Source: Elainella sp. Prado103
GTDB taxonomy: Bacteria; Cyanobacteriota; Cyanobacteriia; Elainellales; Elainellaceae
Assembly: GCA_025454395.1 (NCBI GenBank)
Contig: JALOOM010000071.1
Coordinates: 1-47,923 of the forward strand
DNA: 47,923 bases
Reading direction: 5' to 3'
Shown one piece after another: positions 9,937 to 18,065 of this stretch (the first letter of the stretch is position 1; the number at the start of each line of letters is the position of its first letter). The position numbers and the translations under genes were made by a program. The notes beneath the pieces are model-generated. The model worked only from the letters and a program-made list of their open reading frames with translations. It did not search any database and was not told the origin of the DNA.

Positions 9937-9959
9937 GGGGTGTTGTTCCGCAATGCCCC
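9937..9959 (+). terminator. prk intrinsic terminator
   Basis: GGGGTGTTG pairs with CAATGCCCC around the loop TTCCG (two G-T wobbles). TATTTGTTGTTG follows. It lies 28 bases after the prk stop. Confidence 0.7.
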
Positions 9960-10014
9960 TATTTGTTGTTGATTTGTTAGTAGTTAAAGTTCGGGATGAA
10001 GGATCCTAGGCCAC

Positions 10015-10099
10015 AGGTCAATCAAATCAATAGGTCAATCAAATCAATAGGTCAATCAAATCAATAGGTCAATCAAATCAATAGGTCAATCAAATCAAT
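10015..10099. repeat. Five perfect 17-bp tandem copies ending on the tenA start codon
   Basis: AGGTCAATCAAATCAAT is repeated five times with no mismatch (85 bp). The last copy supplies the AT of the tenA ATG at 10098. The array therefore forms the whole proximal 5' leader of tenA, and copy-number change would move any upstream promoter relative to the start codon. The AGGT at the left of the last unit is the only SD-like sequence near the start. Confidence 0.95.
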
Positions 10100-10748
10100 G
10101 TCGATCGCAGCAAAACTCTGGCAGATCAATCAGGATCTGGCACAAGCTTGTCTGGATCATCCCTTTGTTCGGGGGATCGGTGATGGGCAATTAGCCAAAG
10201 TGAATTTCGCCTATTATGTTGGGCAGGATGCCTTTTTCTTAGAAGCGTTTGCCCGTGCCTATAGTGTTGCTGCGGCAAAAATGCCGGACTGGCAAGGATT
10301 TCAAATTTTGCATGAGTTAGCGGGTGGGGTATTGGCAGAACTGCACCTCCATCAGAGCTATGCTCAGCAGTGGGAGGTCGATCTCCGTACTGTGATTCCA
10401 GGTGCAGCTACTCGACGCTACACCGATTTTTTGCTGGCTACGGCCTGGAGTCAATCGGTTGGCATTACGATCGCAGCAATGTTACCCTGTATGCGCCTTT
10501 ATGCCTTCCTGGGGCAATCTCTGGCGGAGAATGGCATTCCAGAGCACCCCTACAGTGACTGGATTCGCACCTATAGCAGTGATCAGTTTGAACCCCTCGC
10601 CCAACAACTGGCTGATCTGGCCGATCGCTATACGCCTGATGGGGATGAGCCCATGCATTCGATCGTTCAGGCAACCTACCGTTATGCTATGCAGTGCGAA
10701 CTTGACTTTTTTGAGGCGGCCTGGCAGTACAAAGCCCACAAAATCTAA
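10098..10748 (+). CDS. tenA: TenA-family thiaminase II / aminopyrimidine aminohydrolase
   Basis: The 216-residue all-helical protein matches the TenA family. The markers are FAYYVGQDAFFLEAFARAY with Asp44, and AAMLPCMRLYAFLG with Cys131, the catalytic cysteine of the TenA_C class. The C-terminal helix has CELDFFEAAW, where Glu201 or Glu206 would be the catalytic acid. Characterised TenA_C enzymes hydrolyse aminomethyl-HMP from degraded thiamine back to HMP for thiamine salvage. No TPP riboswitch precedes it. Its leader is a five-copy 17-bp array and its stop codon sits in another 17-bp array. A TPP riboswitch-controlled transporter lies 9 kb downstream and may act in the same pathway. Confidence 0.9.
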   Translation: MSIAAKLWQINQDLAQACLDHPFVRGIGDGQLAKVNFAYYVGQDAFFLEAFARAYSVAAAKMPDWQGFQILHELAGGVLAELHLHQSYAQQWEVDLRTVIPGAATRRYTDFLLATAWSQSVGITIAAMLPCMRLYAFLGQSLAENGIPEHPYSDWIRTYSSDQFEPLAQQLADLADRYTPDGDEPMHSIVQATYRYAMQCELDFFEAAWQYKAHKI

Positions 10749-10789
10749 TTTTCCGCAAAATCTAATTTTCCACAAAATCTAATTTTCAG
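10740..10789. repeat. 17-bp tandem array spanning the stop codons of tenA and the DUF2993 gene
   Basis: Three copies of AAAATCTAATTTTCCGC (last base or two variable). The first copy contains the tenA TAA stop and the third contains the stop of the convergent DUF2993 gene at 10779. The coding ends of two genes are thus part of one array. Confidence 0.9.
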
Positions 10790-11768
10790 TCGGCACGATG
10801 TTGATTTGGCCCATCACCTGCAACTGTTGAGGATCGATCGTCAGTTGGTGAACGTGAGTCTCTTCACCCAGGTCGATTAATCGATCGGGCAGGTCAACTG
10901 ATTGGGTTGCGGCGAGATCGAGTTGCTGATCTGGAATCTGAAGGGTAATGTGTGCCAATTGAAGCGCTGATCCGCCGATTAACTGTAATTGGCTATGTAA
11001 TCTGAGCGGCAGATGGGTTGGATGAAGCAGATGGGTGGCTAGTACTTGCTCAGCCTGCGACCCATATCCGGTTTCCAACACAACAGTGGCAGTGAGCGTA
11101 AATTGTTGATCCCCCAATTCTAAGCGAGGCTGCTCTAACCTGAACGCCTGACTCTGCATCGCTGCTAAGGTCTGCATCGCTGCTAAAGTTGGTGATTCGA
11201 TCGAAACCCCCACCAAGAGTTGTTTGAGTAGATCGATCCAGGCTTGGTGTAATAATGGCGACTCGATCGATCGATCCAGATCCGCCTGAGTGATCCGTAC
11301 TGTGCCTGACACGGGCACTTTCTGTAAAAGACGTAGCGGTTTGCCCCGTAAAATCTGCCGTAGATTAATTTGGATTTCCTGGGCGGTTAAATCCAGGTGG
11401 CTCAGGTGTAGTCCCTGATAAATCGCCTGTTCACCCCGTACCGCGACCCTCGGCACATTCCCCTGCAAAATTTGCCGATCGTCCCCTTCAATTTCAAAAT
11501 GTAGCTCTGCGATCGATTCCACCTGAGCCCTTAACCAAAACCGTACCGCCGGAGCAAGCAGCTTGCGGATGAGTTGGCTGGCGTGGCGATGCCGGGTTGA
11601 ACCAGGATCGGGGTTAATCTCTGGATCGGGGTTAATCTCTGGCAAAAGGGCATCTGGATCGGGAGCAATCTCTAGCGCAGAGGTAACTCCAGAATCCTCA
11701 GAATTAGCTTGAGGGTCAATGGTTCGATTGGGACGGGTCATATGTGACTGGTCATCATAACTGGTCAT
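10779..11768 (-). CDS. DUF2993 (LmeA-like) lipid-binding domain protein
   Basis: The 329-residue protein carries a DUF2993 domain from about residue 75, with RAQVESIAELHFEIEGDDRQ, PRVAVRGEQAIYQGLHLSHL and VSGTVRITQADLDRSIESPL. This family has a tubular lipid-binding fold; the actinobacterial member LmeA acts on phosphatidylinositol mannoside precursors, and cyanobacterial roles are not established. No clear signal peptide is present. Two in-frame 18-bp duplications are visible: EINPDP (11605-11640) and QTLAAM (11154-11189). The first ATG at 11768 lies inside a 13-bp tandem array; a second ATG at 11741 (MTRPNRT) is equally possible. It is divergent from the DUF4912 gene. Confidence 0.75.
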   Translation of the reverse strand: MTSYDDQSHMTRPNRTIDPQANSEDSGVTSALEIAPDPDALLPEINPDPEINPDPGSTRHRHASQLIRKLLAPAVRFWLRAQVESIAELHFEIEGDDRQILQGNVPRVAVRGEQAIYQGLHLSHLDLTAQEIQINLRQILRGKPLRLLQKVPVSGTVRITQADLDRSIESPLLHQAWIDLLKQLLVGVSIESPTLAAMQTLAAMQSQAFRLEQPRLELGDQQFTLTATVVLETGYGSQAEQVLATHLLHPTHLPLRLHSQLQLIGGSALQLAHITLQIPDQQLDLAATQSVDLPDRLIDLGEETHVHQLTIDPQQLQVMGQINIVPTEN

Positions 11769-11785
11769 AGTAACTGGTCATAGAA
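11747..11785. repeat. 13-bp tandem array across the DUF2993 gene start
   Basis: ACTGGTCATAGTA-type units occur three times and each contains a reverse-strand ATG. The unit length is not a multiple of three, so the candidate ATGs are in different frames. Confidence 0.8.
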
Positions 11786-11880
11786 AGCGGGCTAGACGAT
11801 CGAAAAGTCCAACAGAAGATAGACGCTAACAGTATCCCACCGACCGGAATCATTTTTAGAATCTGAGCTGCGAATCAAAC

Positions 11881-11957
11881 TGAAATAATGTCAGGAAACC
11901 TTGACTTAAATGTAGAAAGCGATCCCGCTATTGAAATAATGTCAGGAAACCTTGACT
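11881..11957. promoter_or_regulatory. Twin 26-bp dyad elements 51 bp apart between divergent genes
   Basis: The same 26 bases occur at 11881-11906 and 11932-11957. Each copy holds the near-palindrome GTCAGGAAACCTTGAC (six paired bases each side with one bulge). The centre-to-centre distance of 51 bp is close to five helical turns, so both would face the same side of the DNA. They lie in the 587-bp gap between DUF2993 (-) and DUF4912 (+), where an operator pair would be expected. No gene is convincing in the gap; the ORF at 12104-12319 has no family features. Confidence 0.45.
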
Positions 11958-12355
11958 AAACGATCCCCGATCTTCGCTAAAATGCGTGAAAATGGGCAAA
12001 ATAAGACCAGTCACCCCCTTGATTCCGTGCTTAACTTTCTGCAATATGAGGTGAAATTGATCCCCGCGATCCCCATGACAAAGTCCAAACTTGTTTTGAA
12101 TGTTTGATTCAGCTCCTACCTCTAGGGCGATCGAAGTTGGGAAAGCGCAGGATCAAAGAGTTGTTGTTTCGCACTATCCCAGGAATGCAGTTACTTCCTT
12201 CAGCCCCTTGCCCACGGCAATCGAATCCAGTCTCAGGTTATTTCTCAATCGAGGTGACTGACTTTGAAAGGTTCCAAGTGCTTCTAGCCAAGCTAATTCG
12301 ACTAGTGCACTGGCATTGAACTTATTCTCTCGGCTCTATTCGGAGGCTTATCTCT

Positions 12356-14344
12356 ATGTCAGCAGAACGACCGCCCCTAGAAGAAATGACGCTTCGGCAG
12401 CTCCGCCGGGTTGCCAGTGAACTGAATATTTCACGCTACAGCCGTATGCGGAAAGACCAGCTTCTAGCGGCGATTCAGGAAGCTCAAAGACTTCGGTTTT
12501 CACCGAGTCCATCCCGTACTTTGGAGGCTCAAGCAGAAGTGGAAGCAGCAAAATTTGATGTTGGACAGACCGATCGCACAGGCGGCTCTTTGGTCGCCGT
12601 TGATGAAGGGTTAAGCGAACTGCCCAGTGGCTATGGTGAAAGCCAAATTGTTCTGATGCCGCGCGATCCTCAGTGGGCTTATGCCTATTGGGATATCCCC
12701 AATGAACGTAAAGAGGAAATGCGTCGGCAAGGTGGGATTCGACTGGCGCTACGGTTCTACGATGTGACAGCCCTCGATCTGACTCTCCAGCGCCCTCATA
12801 GTTTGCAGCAATATGAATGCGATGAGCTAGCCCGTGAGTGGTATCTGCCGGTACCTGTTAGCGATCGAGATTACGTGGTGGAAATTGGCTACATTGCGGG
12901 CGATGGCCGCTGGCTCCTACTGGCTCAGTCGGCTCCGGTGCGCGTGCCGCCCGTTTATCCTTCTGATTGGATTGATGATCAATTCATTACGATCGATTGG
13001 GACGAAAACCTCAAGGGGAAAGCGTTCTTGCAGCTTGTGCAACCAGGGTATCGAGAGGTGACCCCTGCCCATGATCATGTCCTGGAAATGGCCAAGGCTG
13101 CCGAAGCACAACGAGTCGCTGGATCGGTATTTGGATCGGTTCAACAAGTGCCTGAAGAAGCGGTAAGCTCCTATGTCTTTCCGCCTTCCGGAGTGGGGCA
13201 ATGGGCTGCTAAAACTGAGTCCGGTGTAGGAATGTATTCCGAATCTGGGGCAGGGATGTATTCCGAGTCGGGTGTGGGCATGGCGGCTCGCACGGAATCG
13301 GGTGTCGGCATGATGTCTGGAGTCGGCATGTACTCCGAGTCAGGAGTCGGCATGATGTCAGGAGTCGGCATGATGTCAGGAGCAGGAATGTATTCCGAGT
13401 CGGGTGTGGGCATGGCGGCTCGCACGGAATCAGGCATCGGCATGATGTCTGGAGTCGGCATGTACTCCGAGTCAGGAGTCGGCATGTATTCGGCTTCGGG
13501 TATGGGCATGTACTCGGAATCTGGAGTCGGTCTGTATTCGGCTTCCGGAATAGGCATGTACTCCGAGTCAGGCGTTGGCATGTACTCCGAGTCAGGCGTT
13601 GGGCTCTATTCGGCTTCTGGAGTCGGGATGATGTCAGGCGTTGGGCTCTATTCGGCTTCTGGAGTCGGGATGGCGGCTCGCACGGAATCAGGCATCGGCA
13701 TGATGTCAGGCGTTGGCATGTACTCCGAGTCAGGAGTCGGCATGTATTCGGCTTCTGGCATGGGCATGTACTCCGAGTCAGGCGTTGGGCTCTATTCGGC
13801 TTCTGGCATGGGCATGTACTCCGAGTCAGGCGTTGGGCTCTATTCGGTTTCTGGAGTCGCAATGATGTCAGGCGTTGGGCTCTATTCGGCTTCTGGAGTC
13901 GGGATGGCGGCTCGCACGGAATCAGGCATCGGCATGATGTCTGGAGTCGGCATGTACTCCGAGTCAGGAGTCGGCATGTACACCATGTCCGGCATGGGCA
14001 TGTATACAATGTCTGGCATGGGCATGTCTGGAGTGGGCTTCTCTGCTTCGATGCCCCCGATCCGTCCTCGTCAGTTTTGGCTGATTGCCGATGCCGAGCT
14101 GATCGTTTACGGTGCCACCGAGCCGGATGCCACAGTGACCATTGGCGGTCGTCCGATCAAACTGAATCCAGATGGCACTTTCCGCTTCCAGATGTCGTTC
14201 CAAGATGGTTTAATCGATTATCCAATCATGGCCGTGGCGGCTGATGGCGAACAAACGCGATCGATTCATATGAAGTTCACTCGCGAAACTCCGGAACGCA
14301 ATACCAATACCAGAGAGGAAGCTATTCCAGAATGGTTGCCTTAG
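12356..14344 (+). CDS. DUF4912 protein with Rho_N/SAP-like head and long Gly-Val-Gly-Met repeat
   Basis: The 662-residue protein has three parts. Residues ~8-45 (MTLRQLRRVASELNISRYSR, then RKDQLLAAIQEA) look like a Rho N-terminal/SAP-type nucleic-acid-binding motif. Residues ~86-230 are the DUF4912 core (SQIVLMPRDPQWAYAYWDIP, REWYLPVPVSDRDYVVEIGY), and 566-640 supply its end (RQFWLIADAELIVYGATEPD, GTFRFQMSFQDG). Between them, residues ~279-562 are an array of SG-V/I/M/A-G-M/L modules joined by YSES, YSAS, AARTES, M or YTM. The DNA of this block (13190-14041) is a complex minisatellite. No signal peptide or membrane helix is visible. GGAGG precedes the ATG by 10 bases. The function is unknown. 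Confidence 0.9.
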   Translation: MSAERPPLEEMTLRQLRRVASELNISRYSRMRKDQLLAAIQEAQRLRFSPSPSRTLEAQAEVEAAKFDVGQTDRTGGSLVAVDEGLSELPSGYGESQIVLMPRDPQWAYAYWDIPNERKEEMRRQGGIRLALRFYDVTALDLTLQRPHSLQQYECDELAREWYLPVPVSDRDYVVEIGYIAGDGRWLLLAQSAPVRVPPVYPSDWIDDQFITIDWDENLKGKAFLQLVQPGYREVTPAHDHVLEMAKAAEAQRVAGSVFGSVQQVPEEAVSSYVFPPSGVGQWAAKTESGVGMYSESGAGMYSESGVGMAARTESGVGMMSGVGMYSESGVGMMSGVGMMSGAGMYSESGVGMAARTESGIGMMSGVGMYSESGVGMYSASGMGMYSESGVGLYSASGIGMYSESGVGMYSESGVGLYSASGVGMMSGVGLYSASGVGMAARTESGIGMMSGVGMYSESGVGMYSASGMGMYSESGVGLYSASGMGMYSESGVGLYSVSGVAMMSGVGLYSASGVGMAARTESGIGMMSGVGMYSESGVGMYTMSGMGMYTMSGMGMSGVGFSASMPPIRPRQFWLIADAELIVYGATEPDATVTIGGRPIKLNPDGTFRFQMSFQDGLIDYPIMAVAADGEQTRSIHMKFTRETPERNTNTREEAIPEWLP

Positions 14345-14370
14345 GGGTAGAGCATCCATGCTCATTGCTG

Positions 14371-14684
14371 ATTAGTTAGCTCATTAGTTAGCTCATTTCC
14401 GATCTGTAATCCCTCGTCAACCGGCGGGGGATTTTCATCGGCAGGCATAGTTCAGGAGCTGACAGGTGAAGCAGCCTGGAAGCTTGTGATCATTCAACTG
14501 GAGTGGTTTTATAGACTGGTTTTACGGACTGGTCTTACGGACTGGTTTTAAGTGTTAAATCATAGGCAGATTACTATTAACTAGGTACATCACTAGGTAC
14601 ATCACTAGGTACATTACTCAGTCAATACTAGGCGCAGTTTAATCAGGGGTTTAATCAGGGGTTTAATCAGGGGTTGAATTGGGG
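14371..14684. repeat. Four different tandem arrays in the 371-bp gap before the EVE gene
   Basis: ATTAGTTAGCTC twice (14371-14397, 12 bp); ACTGGTTTTACGG about four times with the first copy degenerate (14502-14551, 13 bp); ACTAGGTACATC three times (14580-14616, 12 bp); TTTAATCAGGGG three to four times (14638-14684, 12 bp). Apart from the terminator at 14408-14435, the gap is mainly repeats. No gene is seen. Confidence 0.85.
14408..14435 (+). terminator. Terminator of the DUF4912 gene
   Basis: AATCCCTCG pairs with CGGGGGATT (one G-T wobble) around an 8-base loop and is followed by TTC. It lies 64 bases after the stop. Confidence 0.7.
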
Positions 14685-14715
14685 TAGGAATAGTGAAGTG
14701 AGAGATGTCAGAACG

Positions 14716-15183
14716 ATGAATTACTGGCTAATGAAATCAGAACCGAATGTTTATAGCCTGCAAGATTTGCAACGCGATCGTCAAACGATCTGGGATGGCG
14801 TGCGGAATTACCAGGCCCGCAATTTTCTGCGATCGATGCAGGTCGGCGATTTAGCGTTTTTTTACCATTCCAATACGGTGCCACCGGGTATTGTGGGATT
14901 GATGCAGATTGTGCAAACTGCCCTGGACGATCCCACCCAATTTGACCCCCAGAGCAAATACTATGATCCCAAATCCACGCCCGCCCAGCCTCGTTGGCAA
15001 ACGGTACAGGTGGAATATGTGGAAACTTTCACTCAGGCTCTCAAGCTCGACCAATTGCGACAACAATTTTCGCCAGAAGCATTGTGGGTGGTACGCCCAG
15101 GTAATCGTTTGTCAGTGATGCCGGTTCCAGAGGTCGTCGCTGCAAAAATTCTGGCGATCGGTCGAGGGCAGGATGAGGGATGA
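14716..15183 (+). CDS. EVE domain protein
   Basis: Starting at the ATG at 14716 (MNYWLMKSEPNVYSLQDL), this is a 155-residue EVE-domain protein. An in-frame upstream ATG at 14674 would add 14 residues read from a repeat and is rejected. Typical blocks are WDGVRNYQARNFLRSMQVGD, LAFFYHSNTVPPGIVGLM, YYDPKSTPAQPRWQTVQVEY and NRLSVMPVPEVVAAKIL. EVE/PUA-like folds bind modified bases in DNA or RNA. Stand-alone bacterial EVE proteins are widespread, and some are linked to RNA modification or defence. Nothing in the neighbourhood points to a restriction system, so a housekeeping role is more likely. A 14-bp array begins right at the stop codon. Confidence 0.9.
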   Translation: MNYWLMKSEPNVYSLQDLQRDRQTIWDGVRNYQARNFLRSMQVGDLAFFYHSNTVPPGIVGLMQIVQTALDDPTQFDPQSKYYDPKSTPAQPRWQTVQVEYVETFTQALKLDQLRQQFSPEALWVVRPGNRLSVMPVPEVVAAKILAIGRGQDEG

Positions 15184-15236
15184 GCACAAAAGATAAGTAC
15201 AAAAGAGTAAGTACAAAAGAGTAAGTACAAAAGAGA
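15184..15236. repeat. 14-bp tandem array immediately after the EVE gene
   Basis: GTACAAAAGAGTAA occurs three times, preceded by a 13-base variant starting one base after the TGA stop. It lies between the convergent EVE and DUF3082 genes. Confidence 0.85.
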
Positions 15237-15273
15237 GACCAACTGGCCAGGATTCCAGAGATATCTCGCCCGT

Positions 15274-15651
15274 CTATTGCCGATCTTTGGATGATGGGGC
15301 AGGGCTGCTTTGAATGGCAAGCTGGATGCCTAGCGCGATCAACCCTAAGGTGGCAATGGCAAAGATGGCCGTTCCGAGGGTGCAGGTACCCACAATTAGC
15401 GTGCGAACAGCAACAGCAATGTTAGCCGAAACAGTGCTTTTAGTAGGGAGCGGGATACCGGCTAGCACCTCAATGATCGATCGAGTGAGAGAATACATTG
15501 CAAAGGCCAAGCCCCCTGAAATGACAGCTCCTCGAAAGCATCGCCCAGGAGTGGGAGGGACATAACCACTGGTTTCTGGCGAGGGGGAATGGGGAGAAGG
15601 GGTGTCCGGCAGTTTCGATGTTGCTGGGTCGGTTGGGGATGGATCAGTCAT
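15274..15651 (-). CDS. DUF3082-type small membrane protein
   Basis: The 125-residue protein begins with a ~30-residue Pro/Ser/Thr-rich cytoplasmic tail. Two hydrophobic segments follow, about residues 38-65 (CFRGAVISGGLAFAMYSLTR) and 77-112 (VAVRTLIVGTCTLGTAIFAI then ATLGLIALGIQL). This layout matches the cyanobacterial DUF3082 family, whose function is unknown. Assignment is from layout and remembered sequence. The start at 15651 lacks a strong ribosome site. Confidence 0.65.
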   Translation of the reverse strand: MTDPSPTDPATSKLPDTPSPHSPSPETSGYVPPTPGRCFRGAVISGGLAFAMYSLTRSIIEVLAGIPLPTKSTVSANIAVAVRTLIVGTCTLGTAIFAIATLGLIALGIQLAIQSSPAPSSKDRQ

Positions 15652-15757
15652 AGGTCGTTCTCTGATAAGTCAGGTATTTTAGGACGAGAGATGGTGAGGA
15701 GCAGTGAGGGCTTGGCGATTTGGGAGGTGGGTGGGATCCCCTGATCTTTCCCCTGGT

Positions 15758-15805
15758 CTTAAAACTGCCAAATCTTAAAACTGCCAAATCTTAAAACTGC
15801 CAAAC
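15758..15805. repeat. 16-bp tandem array, three copies
   Basis: CTTAAAACTGCCAAAT is present three times, the last slightly shortened. It lies 42 bp beyond the stop of the reverse-strand CIA30 gene, in its 3' region. Confidence 0.9.
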
Positions 15806-15846
15806 TTGCGCGATTCAGAAGCAGTTGGCTGGTGCAACTTGCCTGG

Positions 15847-17226
15847 TCAAACGAGTTGGCGAAAGAGCCGATCCCATTCACCCAGTGGTATACCCGATGG
15901 CTCGATCGCCGCATATAACGTTCGGTTAACCAGGGGTTGAGAAAGAGCGGCAATTCCCAGAGCGGCTAGCTCGGCAGGCGGAATGGATCCAGGAAACGGC
16001 TGATCCGCTAACTTGAAGTGGGGCAGTGTAAAAGGAGCTGGGCTGGAGCTGGGCTGAGAGGAGGTAACGGAATCAGCCACGACGGTTGCTCTGTCAGCCA
16101 GATGCGCTTGAATTCGCAGATAGGGAACCTGGGTATTGGACAGCCAATGGGAGAGCTGGGCTGCCTGAGGGCTGGCTGATCGATCGATCGGGTCGAGCAC
16201 CACCAGTTTAGGATAGCGAGAATGACGGTATGCCTGGATTGCATCGACCTGAAGCTGGAAAATACCTGGTTGGAAGGATGGATTCAGTGCCCCGTCATAT
16301 TCAAACTTGCTCAACATCAGTTGCATGGCACAAACGACCCGGCGGTCAAACTGTCCACTCTCGATCGTGCGGGCTCGAAAAACCGGAATTAAGGCATCAA
16401 AGGGAATTTGCACCGTGATCCAGCGATCGGCCACCGTATCAAAGGATTGGCAATACGCCACACCATCCCACCGGGTTTCAGTCCGTAACATAAACTTGTA
16501 GCGTTGGCCATCGCCCTTCACGCGCAGCTCAATGCCATCAAAGGCAGATAGGTCGATCGCTGGGGATAAGTTGCGAGTTCGGACGGAAGCAAAGCCCCCT
16601 GAATTGGCTGTCGAAACTCGACCCGTAAAGCAAGCAACCCGCTGGTTTTGGTTAGTTTGATCAGCGCTAATTTCTAAGCGGCTTTGGCTGACTCCGCCCA
16701 TGACCACATCATCAACTGCACCCCAAATCTCCTGTAAATCCAGGTCGGTCTGGGAAAAATCAAATAGGGACAGCCGATTAGCTCCAAAGTTTTGCGTCTG
16801 CTGGAGCCAATCAGATAGCCCGGTGGCATGGAGTAGATCGATCGCGTCAGTACAGCAGACCAGACCATCGACTGGTTGATCCCGTTGATCCAAAGGTACC
16901 GTTTCTAGACCGATCGGTAGCGATGACTGTTCTTCCGGCATGAGCTGCACCGATCGCCCTTGCTGCCGAAGTTGCTGAATCACCTGAACTCCTAATTCCC
17001 CCGTTGCTCCAATCACGCCAACGGTTTGAATTTTTCCCTCTGGATTCATATTGCTGATCGCCTCCTGAAGAATCGCCTGCATGGAGCGACTATCAACGGC
17101 TGGATTGGGACGACTCCCCAACCATTGCTGAAACCAGTCTACGCCACTGAGTAAAGGCACCGCCCCAAAGTAAGCCAGGGTGTTAACAAAGCGTCCCAAA
17201 TCCCATCGTGTTGAAGGTGAGGCCAT
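15847..17226 (-). CDS. CIA30 domain inserted in a Rossmann (SDR-like) protein
   Basis: The 459-residue product has a Rossmann start at residues ~66-96 (IQTVGVIGATGELGVQVIQQ). A CIA30 domain follows at ~155-325, marked by WGAVDDVVMGGVSQSRLEIS, FDGIELRVKGDGQRYKFMLR and CAMQLMLSKFEYDG. A second alpha/beta stretch (~333-375, PKLVVLDPIDRS then HWLSNTQVPYLRIQA) resembles the far end of the SDR fold. CIA30 is named after a mitochondrial complex I assembly factor; cyanobacterial relatives fused to SDR domains are thought to work in assembly or repair of photosynthetic or NDH complexes, which is not proven. The NAD motif GATGELG is intact. The gene stands alone. Confidence 0.85.
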   Translation of the reverse strand: MASPSTRWDLGRFVNTLAYFGAVPLLSGVDWFQQWLGSRPNPAVDSRSMQAILQEAISNMNPEGKIQTVGVIGATGELGVQVIQQLRQQGRSVQLMPEEQSSLPIGLETVPLDQRDQPVDGLVCCTDAIDLLHATGLSDWLQQTQNFGANRLSLFDFSQTDLDLQEIWGAVDDVVMGGVSQSRLEISADQTNQNQRVACFTGRVSTANSGGFASVRTRNLSPAIDLSAFDGIELRVKGDGQRYKFMLRTETRWDGVAYCQSFDTVADRWITVQIPFDALIPVFRARTIESGQFDRRVVCAMQLMLSKFEYDGALNPSFQPGIFQLQVDAIQAYRHSRYPKLVVLDPIDRSASPQAAQLSHWLSNTQVPYLRIQAHLADRATVVADSVTSSQPSSSPAPFTLPHFKLADQPFPGSIPPAELAALGIAALSQPLVNRTLYAAIEPSGIPLGEWDRLFRQLV

Positions 17227-17449
17227 GAGCCAGCTCCTGATCTGAATTTTGCACCCTCGCGGAACAAAGCTACCGCTCCTTCATTCTAAAGTTCTAGACC
17301 CTCATGGACTCAACTTCAAACTCGATCCAGGCTTGCAGCTAAAACGAGATCCAAATCCCATTTTGAAAAACCTTTGATCGCCTTCGGAAAACGGTCTGCA
17401 TCAGCTTGTAGATCAGAATAATCAAACTCAGGCTCGTCTGTTGGCCTCT

Positions 17450-17473
17450 GTAATCATCACGGTAATCATCACG
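17450..17473. repeat. 12-bp direct duplication
   Basis: GTAATCATCACG is present twice in tandem, inside the ~1-kb gap 17227-18270. Two ORFs of about 65-83 codons that cross it have neither family features nor ribosome sites. Confidence 0.75.
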
Positions 17474-17871
17474 CGGTGGAGTACGACAGGGAGGATAACA
17501 GGGGGTTCATATTGTATTGCTGTAGGGGAGTCTATCGGTTTGGGTGGATCGAGGTGCATCTGGGTGTGTTGGGCGGTTTGGTTGACAGCTTGAAGGATCC
17601 CTTGCTGAAGGGAGGTGCTCTGCCGGAAACCACCGTTGCTGTTTGGGCGATCGGCTTCGTAGAATTGGAATAGCTTCAAATTGAGTCAGGTTTTAATAAG
17701 TCTGCTTGAAGTCTCCGATTCCTGCTTGAGAAACCGATGCATACAGCGCTAGGCTGGGAACGGATAGGCATGATGCGATCTAAATGAGATCTTGAATGGG
17801 ATTTTAATTAGATCTTCAACTAGATCTTGACTAGATCTTCAACAGTGAGTAGCTGAAGGGCGATCTGGGGG

Positions 17872-18065
17872 CAATCTAGATAACAATCTAGATAACAATC
17901 TAGAGACCATCTAGAAACCATCTGGAAGTCCTGACTCTAGAACCCGATCAGGTACCCATGGGTAGACAGTGCATCAGACAGTGCATCAGACAGTGCATCA
18001 ACCAAGCATCCAACAGTGCATCCAGTGCATCCAGTGCATCCAGTGCATCCAACAGTGCATCAACC
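17872..18065. repeat. Tandem arrays filling the gap before the 354-residue hypothetical gene
   Basis: CAATCTAGATAA-type units (12 bp, three to four copies, decaying) at 17872-17922. At 17965-18065 the word CAGTGCATC recurs with 12-bp spacing and then four times with 9-bp spacing. The 1,044-bp gap 17227-18270 contains these, the 12-bp duplication at 17450 and several degenerate AGATCTT repeats near 17780-17840. No gene is visible. Confidence 0.85.

Noticed and set aside
10740-10789. AT-rich repeat considered as a tenA terminator
   Set aside because: It has no GC-rich stem; it is a 17-bp tandem array.
12104-12319. 71-codon ORF before the DUF4912 gene
   Set aside because: Starts with a non-ATG codon, has no ribosome site and no recognisable domain.
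13171-14009. Two long minus-strand ORFs opposite the DUF4912 repeat
   Set aside because: They are shadows of the repetitive coding strand; their repeated peptides mirror the minisatellite.
17428-17679. Overlapping ORFs on both strands in the 1-kb gap
   Set aside because: The minus ORF would need a TTG start and neither has a ribosome site or family features.
17965-18065. Array considered as a CRISPR
   Set aside because: Units are 9-12 bp without unique spacers; CRISPR repeats are 23-47 bp with spacers of similar length. The same applies to all other arrays here.
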